A stretch of DNA of 64,000 nt from Ensifer oleiphilus (GCF_013371465.1 NZ_JABWDU010000001.1:983794-1047793); one strand, 5' to 3'; numbered from the stretch's first letter, positions 1 through 8,920 are shown. Notes: generated by a model not told the origin, from the sequence alone. Numbers and translations: made by a program.

Positions 1-774
1 CGACTGGCCGAGCTCGAAAAGCGTACCGGTGGTCGGCTCGGCGTTTCCGTCCTCGACATGGAAACCAACATCTCCTTCGGCTGCCGCGAGGATGAGCGTT
101 TCGCCATGTGCTCGAGCTTCAAGACGCTTGCCGCCGGCTTCATTCTGGCCCGCGCGGATCAGGGCGCCGAAAAGCTCGATCGCCGTATCGTCGTTGCGCA
201 GAAGGACATCATCGCCCATTCGCCGGTGACCGGGAAACATGTCGGCGGCGAGGGCATGACAATTGCAGAGCTCTGCGCTGCGACGATGACGACAAGCGAC
301 AACGCTGCGGCGAACCTCTTGCTCGAAAGCTTCGGCGGTCCTGCGGCGCTGACGGCCTGGTTGCGCACGATCGGCGACGAGACCACCCGTCTTGATCGCA
401 ACGAACCGACACTGAACGAAGCAAAGAAGGGCGACCCACGCGACACGACGACGCCGGCGGCAATGCTGGAGACACTCGGCAATCTCGCCTTCGGCCCGGC
501 ACTCGCTGAACAGTCGCGCAAGCTTCTGATCGAATGGATGGTTGCCAACACCACCGGCGATGACCGCATTCGTGCCGGGCTGCCGAAGGGATGGGTTGTC
601 GGCGACAAGACGGGAACGAATGCCACGGGCTCGGCGTCCGACATCGCGATCGTCTGGCCTAAGGGCAGGGGGCCGCTGGTGATCGCCGTTTATATCGCCG
701 AGGCGACGGCGCCGCTTGCCGAGTTGAACACCGTCTTTGCCGATGTCGGCCGGTTGGCGGCGGAGATGGTTTAG
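1..774 (+). CDS. class A beta-lactamase, N-terminus cut by window edge
   Basis: This is a serine beta-lactamase that hydrolyses beta-lactams in the periplasm. The reading frame is open from base 1, so the signal peptide and first residues lie outside the window. Visible class A motifs are the catalytic SxxK as SSFK (bases 112-123), SDN (about 295-303), a Glu in EPTLNEA that fits the omega-loop Glu166, and KTG in GDKTGT near 604-621. The residue before the catalytic Ser is Cys, as in KPC/SME-type enzymes, but the residue after KTGT is Asn, so their Cys69-Cys238 disulfide partner is absent. No ampR-like regulator is visible downstream. The family call is firm; the substrate spectrum cannot be read from sequence. 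Confidence 0.93.
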   Translation, partial: RLAELEKRTGGRLGVSVLDMETNISFGCREDERFAMCSSFKTLAAGFILARADQGAEKLDRRIVVAQKDIIAHSPVTGKHVGGEGMTIAELCAATMTTSDNAAANLLLESFGGPAALTAWLRTIGDETTRLDRNEPTLNEAKKGDPRDTTTPAAMLETLGNLAFGPALAEQSRKLLIEWMVANTTGDDRIRAGLPKGWVVGDKTGTNATGSASDIAIVWPKGRGPLVIAVYIAEATAPLAELNTVFADVGRLAAEMV

Positions 775-821
775 CCGGAGGTCGCCAGGTCGGCATTGGC
801 CGCAGCGGTCTCCGCCGCGCG

Positions 822-1390
822 TCACTTCTTCAGCCGGATGACCTGGTCATCGACGCCGATGACGCTCTTGCGGTGGGTGATGGCGATCACCGTCACCTGG
901 CCGCAGACTTCGCAGATATGCGCCATGATATCGCGCTCGGTTGCCTCGTCGAGCGCCGAACTGGCTTCGTCGAGAAACAGGAATTCGGGATCGTCGTAGA
1001 GGGCGATGGCGATACGCTGACGCTCGCTGCCCGAAAGCTTGAGGCCACGTTCGCCGACCGACGTGTCGACGCCGCGGGCAAAGCCTAGATGAAGTCGAGG
1101 ATGGCCGCCTTGCGGGCAGCCGCGACAAGGTGGTCATGGTCTTGCGGCCGGCCGAGCGCAATGTTGATGGCAAGGCTTTCGTTGAGCATCACGATGTCCT
1201 GCGGCACAACGCCGACCTTTGCGAACCAGTCGGCGCGAGAAATGTCCGTGAGATCTTGGCCGTCCATATAGATCCGACCCTTGGTTGGCTCGATCGATTT
1301 CGGCACCAGCTTGAACGCCGTCGACTTTCCAGCGCCGGTCGGGCCGACCAAATAGGTGACGCGCCCGCGTTCCGCCGGGTGCGCCGATTC
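822..1390 (-). pseudogene. remnant of ABC exporter ATP-binding domain, frameshifted and truncated
   Basis: Only the C-terminal nucleotide-binding domain of an MsbA/ABCB-type half-transporter remains. Walker A (GPTGAGKST), the Q-loop region (VGVVPQDIVML) and NIALGRPQDHDH are readable in one frame down to DFI. There the frame meets TAG (about 1085-1087), and the continuation GFARGVDTSVGERGLKLSG lies in another frame, so there is a frameshift. The second half keeps a changed signature (LSGSERQRIAIA), Walker B (FLFLDEASSALD) and the H-loop (AITHR), but lacks the two residues usually found after IAIA. The transmembrane domain is missing upstream, where an unrelated gene ends at 1424. A decayed gene is the simplest explanation. 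Confidence 0.85.
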
Positions 1391-1423
1391 AAGGAAAAGT
1401 TGAGAGTTGTTGGCGGGCTTATT

Positions 1424-1879
1424 TCAGGCTGCAGGGCTTCCGTCGGCGATATCGGATGCGGTATCATCGCGCTGCTGGTCGATGCCCATCGCGCGCTCGA
1501 CCGCTTTGCGTATTTCTTCTTCGATCGCTTCGCGCTGTGTCGCGTCCATCGCCTTGAGTTCGTCTTCGGTGATGCCGTGCGCTTCGAGGATCTGGGCGCG
1601 AATCTGCTCCGCGAAGCTCATCTTGGCGCGTTTCAGGAACTCGTCGCCGACAGTATCGCCCTGTTCGCCGGTTCCGATTGAAGGCTTGGCTTCCTCTTCC
1701 CGGGTCGCGCTGATCCAGAAGGCGTTCGACAGCGAGGCTGAGGTGGATGCCGGCGCAACGGTCGGCGACAGCCGCGGTCGCGCATCGGTGTTGCCATTTT
1801 CCTCGAGTGGTGCGACCGGTCCCGATTGGGCGCGGCGCTGCGAGAAGTAGTAGTTCGAGATGCTGTTGTCGATCTTCAT
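1424..1879 (-). CDS. hypothetical protein, 151 aa
   Basis: I do not recognise a family. The ATG at 1879 (MKIDNSISNYYF) is chosen because a purine-rich GGGGGA lies just upstream and the longer reading would add a Pro/Arg-rich stretch that looks untranslated. Residues 1-60 are polar and low in complexity. Residues 85-140 are charged, with Glu/Arg-rich helices (EEIRKAVERAMG) and a likely short coiled coil. There is no signal peptide and no membrane segment. It sits between the ABC remnant and gcd, all on the minus strand. Codon use looks normal for the window, which supports expression. Confidence 0.6.
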   Translation of the reverse strand: MKIDNSISNYYFSQRRAQSGPVAPLEENGNTDARPRLSPTVAPASTSASLSNAFWISATREEEAKPSIGTGEQGDTVGDEFLKRAKMSFAEQIRAQILEAHGITEDELKAMDATQREAIEEEIRKAVERAMGIDQQRDDTASDIADGSPAA

Positions 1880-1984
1880 GGGAATCCCCCGGAATCTTCT
1901 GTCCGGGGGAAGCTGCTTTCGGTGGCTTGTGTGGGGCTTGCCGATACAACCCAATAGCGAGAATTAGGGGTGTCTTCTCGCGCT

Positions 1985-4318
1985 TTAGGGCAGGGTATAG
2001 GCGATGACGTAGTCTCCCGGCTTGGTGCCAACCGAGCCGTGGCCACCGGCGACGATCAGCACATATTGTTTGTCACCGACCGTATAGCTCATCGGCGTCG
2101 ACTGACCGCCGGCCGGAAGGCGTGCTTCCCAGAGTTGCTTGCCCGTCGTCAGGTCATAGGCGCGCAGATAGTCGTCCACCGCCGCTCCGAGGAAGGCGAC
2201 ACCGCCCTTGGTGATCATCGGTCCGCCGATGCCGGGAACGCCGACCTTGAAGGGCAGCGGCAGCGGCGTCATGTCCTCGACGGTGCCGTTCTTGTGCTTG
2301 TAGGCGATCTTGCCCGTCCTGAGATCGGCGCCCGCGACGTAACCCCATGGCGGCGCCTGGCAGGGGATGCCAAGCGGGCCCAGGAACGGACCCATGAAGA
2401 CGCCATAGGGCGCGCCGTCGTTGCGGTTGAGGCCCTGCTCGGAACCCTTTTCATCCTGGCCTTTCGGCGGGATCTGGTCGCGCGGAACGAGACGCGAAGT
2501 GAAGGCGAGGTAGGTCGGCATGCCGAACATCACTTGCCGTTCCGGGTCGACTGCGACCGAGCCCCAGTTGAACGTGCCGAAATTGCCGGGATAGACCAGC
2601 GTTCCCTCCAACGACGGCGGCGTGTAGCGACCTTCGTATTTCAGCGAGCGGAACGAGATGCGGCAGGCGAGCTGGTCGAACATGGTCACGCCCCACATGT
2701 TCCGCTCCTGCAGCGGTGCTGGCATGAAGGTGAGGCCTGAGACCGGCTGGGTCGGCGCGGTGAAATCCTCCGGGATAGCACCCGCAGGTGCTGCGACTTC
2801 CTCGACCGGAATGATCGGCTCGCCGCTCCTGCGATCGAGCACGTAGATATCGCCCTGTTTCGTCGCTCCGACGAGCGCCGGCACGACCGTGCCGTCCTCC
2901 TTGGTGATGTCGAGCAGTGCCGGTTGCGCTGGCACGTCCATGTCCCAGAGGTCGTGGTGTACGGTCTGGCGCACCCAGCGCACCGCGCCGGACGTGATGT
3001 CGAGCGCGACGATCGAGGAGGAGTATTTCTCGACGTGTTCGCTGCGCCCCATGCCGAGCTGATCCGGCACCTGGTTGCCCATGGGGATGTAGACAAGACC
3101 GAGGCCCTCGTCGTAGCTGAATACCGACCAACTGTTGGGCGAGTTGGTGCTGTAGGTCTGCCCCTCAGGCAGCGGCGTCGTCACGTCAGGGTTGCCGCTG
3201 TCCCAGTTCCAGAGGAGGGCGCCGGTGTTGATGTCGAACGCGCGGATGACGCCGGATTGTTCCTGGGTGGAATAGTTGTCGTTGACGGCGCCACCGATGA
3301 TCAATTTGCCGGCGACGGCGACCGGCGGCGAGGTCGAGTAGTAATAGCCGGCCGGATTGTACTTCATGCCCTTTTCGAGCTGCAGCACGCCGTTGTCGGC
3401 AAAGCTGGTGCATACGGCCCCCGTCGCCGCATCGAGCGCGATCAGTCGCGCGTCCGATGTCGGCAGATAGACCCGTTCGGCGCAGACGCTGCCGGCGGTC
3501 GCCGCCGGATCGGCCCAGTAGGTGACACCGCGGCAGGTCTGGTGCTGGCGGTCCGGGTTCATGCCGGAGTTGCTGTCATACTTCCACTTTTCCTCGCCGG
3601 TTGCCGCATCGAGCGCGATCGCCCAGTTGTGCGGCGTGCAGGCATAAAGCGTGTCCTTCACCTTGATCGGCGTCACCTGATAGGTGGTCTCGCCCACGTC
3701 CTCCGGACGTTTGACGTCCCCCGTCTGATATTGCCAGGCAAGCTTGAGGCTTGCGACGTTCTCGGGAGTGATCTGATCGAGCGGCGCGTAGCGCTGGCCG
3801 AAGGGCGTGCGCCCGTATTGATGCCATTCGCCTGATGGTACGTTGCCGCCAAGCGGCGGATTGGCCGTGACCACGTCGCTCGGCAGGTCGCCGCGGATAT
3901 CGTGCGGGTCCTGGGTCATCGAATAACCGGCAATGCCGATCGAAACGATGACGGCGAGCGCCAGCGGCCAGGCACCGGCGGCATACCGTTCGCCTGTCGG
4001 GCTCTCGAAACCGAGCGGACGCCGGATTGCCGGCAGCATCAGCCACAGGCCGAGAAGCACGATGATGCCGCCACGGGGCCCGAGCTGCCACCAGTCGAAG
4101 CCGACTTCCCAGACGGCCCAGGCGAGCGAACCGAGGATGACGAGCGCATAGAGCCAGATCGCTGCGGCGTTGCGCTTGAAGAGAAGAATGGCCGTCAGCA
4201 GGAAGCCGATACCGGCGATGAGATAATAGGGACTGCCGCCAAGCATCAGGAGCTCGATTCCGCCGCCGCCGAGCGCAAGACCGATAAGGGCGAAAACGAT
4301 GGCAGTCAGAATAAGCAT
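1985..4318 (-). CDS. gcd: membrane-bound PQQ-dependent glucose dehydrogenase
   Basis: This enzyme oxidises D-glucose (and other aldoses) to gluconolactone on the periplasmic face, using pyrroloquinoline quinone, and passes electrons to ubiquinone. At 777 aa it matches the usual length of about 800. The first 140 residues carry about five hydrophobic segments that form the membrane anchor. The remainder is an eight-bladed quinoprotein propeller with typical blade ends such as ALDAATGEEKWKYD and AFDINTGALLWNWD. The active-site segments TPHNWAIALD and HHDLWDMDVP, and the ATKQGDIYVLDR region, are present. No PQQ synthesis genes are in the window, so the cofactor must come from elsewhere. It is transcribed alone, with 345 bases of non-coding DNA upstream. 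Confidence 0.95.
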   Translation of the reverse strand: MLILTAIVFALIGLALGGGGIELLMLGGSPYYLIAGIGFLLTAILLFKRNAAAIWLYALVILGSLAWAVWEVGFDWWQLGPRGGIIVLLGLWLMLPAIRRPLGFESPTGERYAAGAWPLALAVIVSIGIAGYSMTQDPHDIRGDLPSDVVTANPPLGGNVPSGEWHQYGRTPFGQRYAPLDQITPENVASLKLAWQYQTGDVKRPEDVGETTYQVTPIKVKDTLYACTPHNWAIALDAATGEEKWKYDSNSGMNPDRQHQTCRGVTYWADPAATAGSVCAERVYLPTSDARLIALDAATGAVCTSFADNGVLQLEKGMKYNPAGYYYSTSPPVAVAGKLIIGGAVNDNYSTQEQSGVIRAFDINTGALLWNWDSGNPDVTTPLPEGQTYSTNSPNSWSVFSYDEGLGLVYIPMGNQVPDQLGMGRSEHVEKYSSSIVALDITSGAVRWVRQTVHHDLWDMDVPAQPALLDITKEDGTVVPALVGATKQGDIYVLDRRSGEPIIPVEEVAAPAGAIPEDFTAPTQPVSGLTFMPAPLQERNMWGVTMFDQLACRISFRSLKYEGRYTPPSLEGTLVYPGNFGTFNWGSVAVDPERQVMFGMPTYLAFTSRLVPRDQIPPKGQDEKGSEQGLNRNDGAPYGVFMGPFLGPLGIPCQAPPWGYVAGADLRTGKIAYKHKNGTVEDMTPLPLPFKVGVPGIGGPMITKGGVAFLGAAVDDYLRAYDLTTGKQLWEARLPAGGQSTPMSYTVGDKQYVLIVAGGHGSVGTKPGDYVIAYTLP

Positions 4319-4664
4319 GGTGGGAACTCCCGAATTGAAGAACGGCGCCGCTGCACGGCTTTTTCATTTTGGCGGCCCGGACGAACGGCCACGCGGGAAA
4401 AATCGATTTCGGGGTCGGCGGTCGCGAGGAAGGCCGCGGCCGTCAGATCGGGCTTGGGCCAGTCTCGTGACTGCCCGCCCCCTAGCACCTAACGCGCCGG
4501 CCGTGCCTTTCAATAGCCACAATTTCGCAGCGCAAAAATTTAAGGTGTCCGCAATGAAGTTGCGCGCCGGGCAGCTGAGCGAAGCTTCGCCGCTTCAGCC
4601 GTTGCGCGGCAGGCAACGGTTTGCCCGCAGCGAGACGATTGAGGGAAGGGTCGGTGAGGGCTGT
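4319..4664. other. non-coding interval upstream of gcd
   Basis: This interval separates the gcd start from the end of the next minus-strand gene. I see no convincing reading frame: overlapping short frames lack ribosome-binding sites and have atypical composition. It should contain the gcd promoter on the minus strand, but no clear -35/-10 pair could be picked. Confidence 0.5.
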
Positions 4665-4964
4665 CTAGGCGAGCCGAAGGCGTAGCGGTTTGGTGTTTTT
4701 CCGGCGCAAAATGCCCTTGGCCTCGAGGTCGAGCTGGACCGCCTTCAGCCACCAGCCAGCCTTCTCGCCGCCTGGAAAGAGATTGTCCGGCAGCAACGGT
4801 AGGAGCTTCTGTTTTGCTTGTGCAACCGTAAGGGGCGTCTGCTCACGGGACAGGGCGGTGAGGAGCGCGTCCTTCATGGCATCATACTTGACCTTGTCGA
4901 CGCGGGTGATGTGTCCGGGCGAAACGATGTTCTGAATCTCGATCTTTTCACGTTCCGTGGCCAT
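4665..4964 (-). CDS. small DUF6958-like protein
   Basis: A 99-residue soluble protein. The pattern of IVSPGHITRVDKVKYDAMKDALL near the start, NLFPGGEKAGWWLKAVQLDLEAKG in the middle and a basic C-terminus resembles the small family I know as DUF6958; the function is unknown. The ATG at 4964 is preceded by GGGAG at good distance and lies 17 bases inside the upstream gene, so the two are probably translationally coupled. It has no membrane segment. The family name is from memory and should be confirmed by a profile search. Confidence 0.7.
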   Translation of the reverse strand: MATEREKIEIQNIVSPGHITRVDKVKYDAMKDALLTALSREQTPLTVAQAKQKLLPLLPDNLFPGGEKAGWWLKAVQLDLEAKGILRRKNTKPLRLRLA

Positions 4965-5508
4965 CAAGCGCTCCCTTCACATAGTCGATGTCAGGGGACC
5001 GAAACGCCATTGCGGCCCAGGCACCGATGAGCTTCAGCATGAACTTTCCGGAATGCCCGGCGTAGCTGGGCAGGCCGTCCGTGATGGCGACGCCCGCCCG
5101 GCGATCCCGCGTCATCACCCGCATCTGTAAAGGCGGTCGGTCCTGCTGGTCGAGGCGCTGCCGGTAGAGCGTCAGCCAATGGCCACCGGTAAACTCGAGG
5201 AACATCGGTGTATTGCAGCAGGTGGCGATAACGCGCCTGGTCTTGGAGGTCGGCGTCAACCGATGTTCGCACAGCCGATCGGCGCCGCATACGCAGTCGA
5301 TCCGGTCCTTGCGGAACAGAACGAAGTCCGTGGAGCCGTCGCCGTTGAGCACCGGCGCTGCGCCTGGAAGCGCCTCGAACAATTCGCCTGCTTTGCGGCA
5401 GCTTTCGCAATAACAGGCGGTTGCGACGATCGGCCTGCCGGTGGCGCGCATGTGCACCTGGCCGCAGCTGCAGCGCGCATTCAAAGTCCTGCTTTCGCTC
5501 CTACGCAC
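4948..5508 (-). CDS. DUF6151/GFA-like cysteine-rich protein
   Basis: A 186-residue protein with cysteine pairs arranged as in glutathione-dependent formaldehyde-activating (GFA/CENP-V) folds: CSCGQV near residue 15, CYCESC about residue 35, then CVCG and CEH in the middle and CCNTP further on, probably binding zinc. The GTG at 5508 is preferred over the TTG at 5514 because GGAG lies seven bases before it. It overlaps the downstream small gene and is divergent from a TetR regulator across a perfect inverted repeat at 5531-5561, which suggests that the regulator controls it. The substrate is unknown. Confidence 0.72.
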   Translation of the reverse strand: MRRSESRTLNARCSCGQVHMRATGRPIVATACYCESCRKAGELFEALPGAAPVLNGDGSTDFVLFRKDRIDCVCGADRLCEHRLTPTSKTRRVIATCCNTPMFLEFTGGHWLTLYRQRLDQQDRPPLQMRVMTRDRRAGVAITDGLPSYAGHSGKFMLKLIGAWAAMAFRSPDIDYVKGALDGHGT

Positions 5509-5530
5509 CTGCAATCTCCGCCTTCAAACT

Positions 5531-5561
5531 CAAATCAAACTGTACCGTCCAGTTTGATTTG
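5531..5561. promoter_or_regulatory. perfect 12-bp inverted repeat, likely TetR operator
   Basis: The arms CAAATCAAACTG (5531-5542) and CAGTTTGATTTG (5550-5561) are exact reverse complements around a 7-base spacer. The site lies in the intergenic region between the divergent DUF6151-like gene and the TetR gene, so one bound dimer or pair of dimers could repress both. The operator role is inferred from symmetry and position. Confidence 0.8.
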
Positions 5562-5597
5562 TCAATGCGGTCGTGCTAACCGGGATCGTGGACGCAC

Positions 5598-6251
5598 ATG
5601 AAAGGGTGGTGGTTGAGAATGACGAACCCCGTCGAGATGCGGATGACGAAAAAGCGCCAGTCCATCCTGGCCGCCGCCGCCGAGCTCTTCCTCCAGCGCG
5701 GTTTTCTTGCGACGAACATGGACGAGGTTGCGGCGATGGCCGGCGTGTCGAAGCAGACCGTCTATGCCCATTTCGGAACGAAGGAAGCGCTGTTCCTCGA
5801 TATCGTCACCGGCATGACGGGTTTGGCCGGCGATGAACTGGAAGAGCAGGTCGCTGATCCCGTCGATGGGCGCCCGATCATGGATTTTCTGAAGGATTTC
5901 GCCGAGCAGCAGCTGGCGATCGTCATGACGCCGCGGCTGATGCAGTTGCGACGCCTGGTGATCGGTGAGGCCGAACGCTTTCCGGAACTGGGAAAAAGAC
6001 TGCACGCGAAAGGGCCGGGTCGGTCGATCGACAGGCTCACGAAAGCCCTTGCCCACTACCGCGAGAGCGGCGATGTCGAGGCGGATGACCTGCGTGCCGC
6101 CGCGTCCTTCTTCAATTGGTTGGTCATGGGCGAGCCCGTGAACGACGCCATGCTGCTCGGTGACCGGGCCATTCCTGATGCCGATGCTCTCCACTCGCAC
6201 GCAAAGGAAAGCGTGCGGATATTCCTCTCGGCCTATGGCCGGAAGTCATAG
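5598..6251 (+). CDS. TetR/AcrR family transcriptional regulator
   Basis: The N-terminal HTH is typical of TetR repressors: KKRQSILAAAAELFLQRGF followed by VAAMAGVSKQTVYAHFGTKEALF, at about residues 18-65. The C-terminal ligand domain resembles the AefR-like group (MQLRRLVIGEAERFPELG). The ATG at 5598 gives 217 aa; in-frame ATGs at 5619, 5637 and 5643 are also possible, and the last fits the usual short N-terminus of the family best. It is divergent from the DUF6151-like/DUF6958-like pair, whose promoter region carries a perfect palindrome, so local repression and autoregulation are likely. The inducer is unknown. Confidence 0.9.
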   Translation: MKGWWLRMTNPVEMRMTKKRQSILAAAAELFLQRGFLATNMDEVAAMAGVSKQTVYAHFGTKEALFLDIVTGMTGLAGDELEEQVADPVDGRPIMDFLKDFAEQQLAIVMTPRLMQLRRLVIGEAERFPELGKRLHAKGPGRSIDRLTKALAHYRESGDVEADDLRAAASFFNWLVMGEPVNDAMLLGDRAIPDADALHSHAKESVRIFLSAYGRKS

Positions 6252-6296
6252 CCAACGACCATGGCAGGCAAGCGCTGCGCACTTGTCGACTTGTTC

Positions 6297-7802
6297 TCAG
6301 GTGCCGCAGAAGGTTTGTCGCACTTCCTCATCCGGCTGCGGCGGATCAGCATAGGACATAAAACGTGGCTGGTCTTCGTAGGGCTTTGACGTCACGTCGA
6401 CGAGCGCTTCGAAGAGGGAGAAGTCGGCATCCTCCGTCGCAGCAACAATCGCCTGTTCGATCCGGTGATTGCGCGGGATGTAGGCCGGGTTGACCGCCCT
6501 CATTGCAACGGTGCGCTCGTTCGTGGTTCCCGGCTCCCGTTCAAGACGCTTTCGCCAGTCGGCGAGCCAGGACGTAACGGCGGTGGGTTCGGCAAACAGG
6601 GAGATCAGGGCCGTATCCGCACCTGGGCTGACCGCACACTCGCAAAGCCTGCGGAAAGCAAGGGTGAAATCGGCATCCGCCTGATGCATGGCGGTCAGCA
6701 GGCCCTGCACGAGGTCAAGATCGCCTTCCTCTTCACCGGCAAGCCCGATTTTGCGGCGCATGCCTTGGAGCCAATGCCGCTGGAAGATCGCGCCATATTC
6801 GCCAAGAGCGTCGTTGGCGAGGTCGACCGCTGTCGCGGCCACCGGGTCGAAGAGTGGCACCAGCGTCTCGGCAAGCCTCGTCAGGTTCCACTGGCCGATC
6901 GCCGGCTGGCTGGCATAGGCGTAGCGCCCGAACTGATCGATCGACGAAAACACTTTCTTCGGGTCATAGGCATCCATGAAGGCGCAAGGGCCGAAGTCGA
7001 TGGTTTCGCCCGAGATCGCCATGTTGTCGGTGTTCATCACGCCGTGGATGAAACCGACATGCAGCCAGCGGGCAATCAGCGCCGCCTGCCGCGCCACCAC
7101 AGCCTTGAAGAAGGCGAGATAGGGGCGCTCGTCATTCTTGACGTCCGGGTAGTGGCGGTCGATCGCGTAGTCGGCCAGCGCCTGCACCGAAGCCATGTCA
7201 CCGCGCGCGGCAAAAAACTGGAAGGTGCCGACCCGGATATGGCTCGCAGCAACACGAGTAAAGACGGCGCCGGGCAGGATCCGCTCGCGATAAACAGGTT
7301 GGCCGGTCACGACAGCCGCAAGCGCCCGCGTCGCCGGGATGCCGAGCGCGAACATCGCTTCGCTGACGATGTATTCGCGCAGCACCGGGCCAAGTGCCGC
7401 CCGACCATCGCCGCGGCGCGAAAAGGGCGTCTGTCCCGGTCCCTTCAACTGGATATCGCGCCTTTGCCCGCTCCGATCGATGACTTCGCCGAGAAGGATC
7501 GCGCGGCCGTCGCCCAGCTGCGGCACGAAGGTGCCGAACTGATGGCCGGCATAGGCCATGGCAAGTGGCGCAGCGCCGGCAGGCACGCTGTTACCGGAAA
7601 AGATCTGGGCGCCGTCGCGCTCGATGGTGTCGACGTCGAGGCCGAGGTCTTCGGCAAGTGACCGGTTGAGCTTGATCAGCCAGGGCTCGGCAACCGGCGT
7701 CGGATCGACACGGGCGAAGAACTGCGACGGCAGTCGCGCAAAACTGTTGTCGAAACGGAAAGCGTCAGTTTCGGCGCTCGGCGAAGGCGGCACGTAGTTC
7801 AT
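6297..7802 (-). CDS. selO: protein adenylyltransferase SelO (YdiU/UPF0061)
   Basis: SelO is a pseudokinase-fold enzyme that transfers AMP from ATP to Ser, Thr or Tyr of target proteins and is linked to redox stress in other bacteria. At 501 aa it is full length. Recognisable blocks are YAGHQFGTFVPQLGDGRA, the LKGPGQTPFSRRGDGRAAL loop, and the metal-binding stretch MNTDNMAISGETIDFGP with the DFG-like element. The N-terminal FARLPSQFFARVDPTPV is also typical. It is a single gene on the minus strand, convergent with the TetR gene, from which it is separated by 45 bases. The bacterial C-terminal selenocysteine is not expected; the protein ends in QTFCGT, with a Cys near the end. Confidence 0.95.
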   Translation of the reverse strand: MNYVPPSPSAETDAFRFDNSFARLPSQFFARVDPTPVAEPWLIKLNRSLAEDLGLDVDTIERDGAQIFSGNSVPAGAAPLAMAYAGHQFGTFVPQLGDGRAILLGEVIDRSGQRRDIQLKGPGQTPFSRRGDGRAALGPVLREYIVSEAMFALGIPATRALAAVVTGQPVYRERILPGAVFTRVAASHIRVGTFQFFAARGDMASVQALADYAIDRHYPDVKNDERPYLAFFKAVVARQAALIARWLHVGFIHGVMNTDNMAISGETIDFGPCAFMDAYDPKKVFSSIDQFGRYAYASQPAIGQWNLTRLAETLVPLFDPVAATAVDLANDALGEYGAIFQRHWLQGMRRKIGLAGEEEGDLDLVQGLLTAMHQADADFTLAFRRLCECAVSPGADTALISLFAEPTAVTSWLADWRKRLEREPGTTNERTVAMRAVNPAYIPRNHRIEQAIVAATEDADFSLFEALVDVTSKPYEDQPRFMSYADPPQPDEEVRQTFCGT

Positions 7803-7908
7803 GGTTCAACGGTTAGCGGCACCCGCCGGGACATTCCGGCCACCGCCCTTTCGGACCAAGTCTACACGAGCCATCTCAATTTCGCGAGGGTTGGCTGGCA
7901 AGGCGGCG

Positions 7909-7938
7909 CCCTCCCGCGAGAGGTCTTTCGCGGGAGGG
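7909..7938. terminator. GC-rich hairpin between homocysteine methyltransferase-like gene and selO
   Basis: The arms CCCTCCCGCGA (7909-7919) and TCGCGGGAGGG (7928-7938) are perfect complements with an eight-base loop. It lies just after the stop of the minus-strand gene ending at 7964. No T-run follows on either strand, so it may be a weak terminator or an mRNA 3' stabiliser. Confidence 0.5.
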
Positions 7939-7963
7939 CCGGGAGGGCGAGTGCCGCTTCGTC

Positions 7964-8920
7964 TCAGGCGCTCAGCGCCGTTGGCGAAAGGCAGGCCTCG
8001 CAAATCGCCGCGATATGGCGATGGTCGGTGCCGCAGCAGCCGCCAAGAACGCGCAGCCGCGGCAAACGATGCGTCAGCGTCCGATACCGCTGTCCGAGTT
8101 CGACAGGATCGCCCGCATCGAGCGTCTCGCTTTCGTCGAGCTCGCTGTGGCTCTTCGCCGACGCATTGGCACGGATGCCGCCGATCCTGTGGACCCAGGC
8201 GCTGCCGGTATCCAGGCTGGCCTCGAAATGATCCGGATGGGCGCAGTTGATCATGTAGTATTGCGGAAACCGGCCGGTTGCCGCGTCGACGATCTCGATC
8301 GCATCCTTGAGCGTGCGGCCGTTCGGCAGCCGCCCGTCTGTCTCAACCGTGAACGAGATGGCGCAGGGCATGCCGTGGCTCTGCGCCGAGCGGGCGATGC
8401 CGATCGCCTCGTCGATGTTGGTAATCGTGTAGGCTGAGATCATGTCGGCATCGCTGACGGCAAAGGCAGCGACCTGTGCGGCATGATAGTCCTCGGCCTC
8501 ATCAGGGCTCATCCGGCCCGCTTTGTAGCCGTCACCGCGCGGCCCAATCGCGCCGCTGAGCACGATCGGTGCCTGCGGTCGTTCGTATTCGGCACGCAGT
8601 TCCGTCAGCAGGTAGACCGCATCCTGGTTCAGTTCGGCGAGCGCCCCGGCATCGTAGCCAAGCTTTGAGCCCCAGTCGGCACTCGCCCGCCACGTTGCGG
8701 TGTCGAGCACGAAGCCGGTGCCGTGGTGCTGCGCGATGTCGAGATAGCGCGTGTAGTAGTTCAGCAGCCGCCGTCGTCCCTCGGACGTCGACAGCAGGAC
8801 GAAGGAGGCAAAGTGCGGAAGCGCGACGCCTTCGTGAAAGATCAGCGTCGTTTCCATGCCGCCGTCGCTGAGAAAGGTTCCACCCTTCATGAGCGGCAGG
8901 CTGCGTCGGTATTTGGCCAT
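7964..8920 (-). CDS. homocysteine S-methyltransferase family protein
   Basis: A cobalamin-independent, zinc-dependent methyltransferase fold that moves a methyl group from a donor such as S-methylmethionine or betaine to homocysteine. The start FLSDGGMETTLIFHEG is the family's N-terminal barrel strand. The zinc ligands are the Cys in YMINCAHPDHF and the Cys pair in LGGCCGTDHRHI. The ATG at 8920 (MAKYRRSLPL, 318 aa) is chosen because GGAGA precedes it; an upstream start at 8971 would add a poorly conserved segment. A TetR gene is divergent from it. The donor substrate cannot be assigned, and a betaine or another methylated thiol are alternatives. Confidence 0.85.
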   Translation of the reverse strand: MAKYRRSLPLMKGGTFLSDGGMETTLIFHEGVALPHFASFVLLSTSEGRRRLLNYYTRYLDIAQHHGTGFVLDTATWRASADWGSKLGYDAGALAELNQDAVYLLTELRAEYERPQAPIVLSGAIGPRGDGYKAGRMSPDEAEDYHAAQVAAFAVSDADMISAYTITNIDEAIGIARSAQSHGMPCAISFTVETDGRLPNGRTLKDAIEIVDAATGRFPQYYMINCAHPDHFEASLDTGSAWVHRIGGIRANASAKSHSELDESETLDAGDPVELGQRYRTLTHRLPRLRVLGGCCGTDHRHIAAICEACLSPTALSA

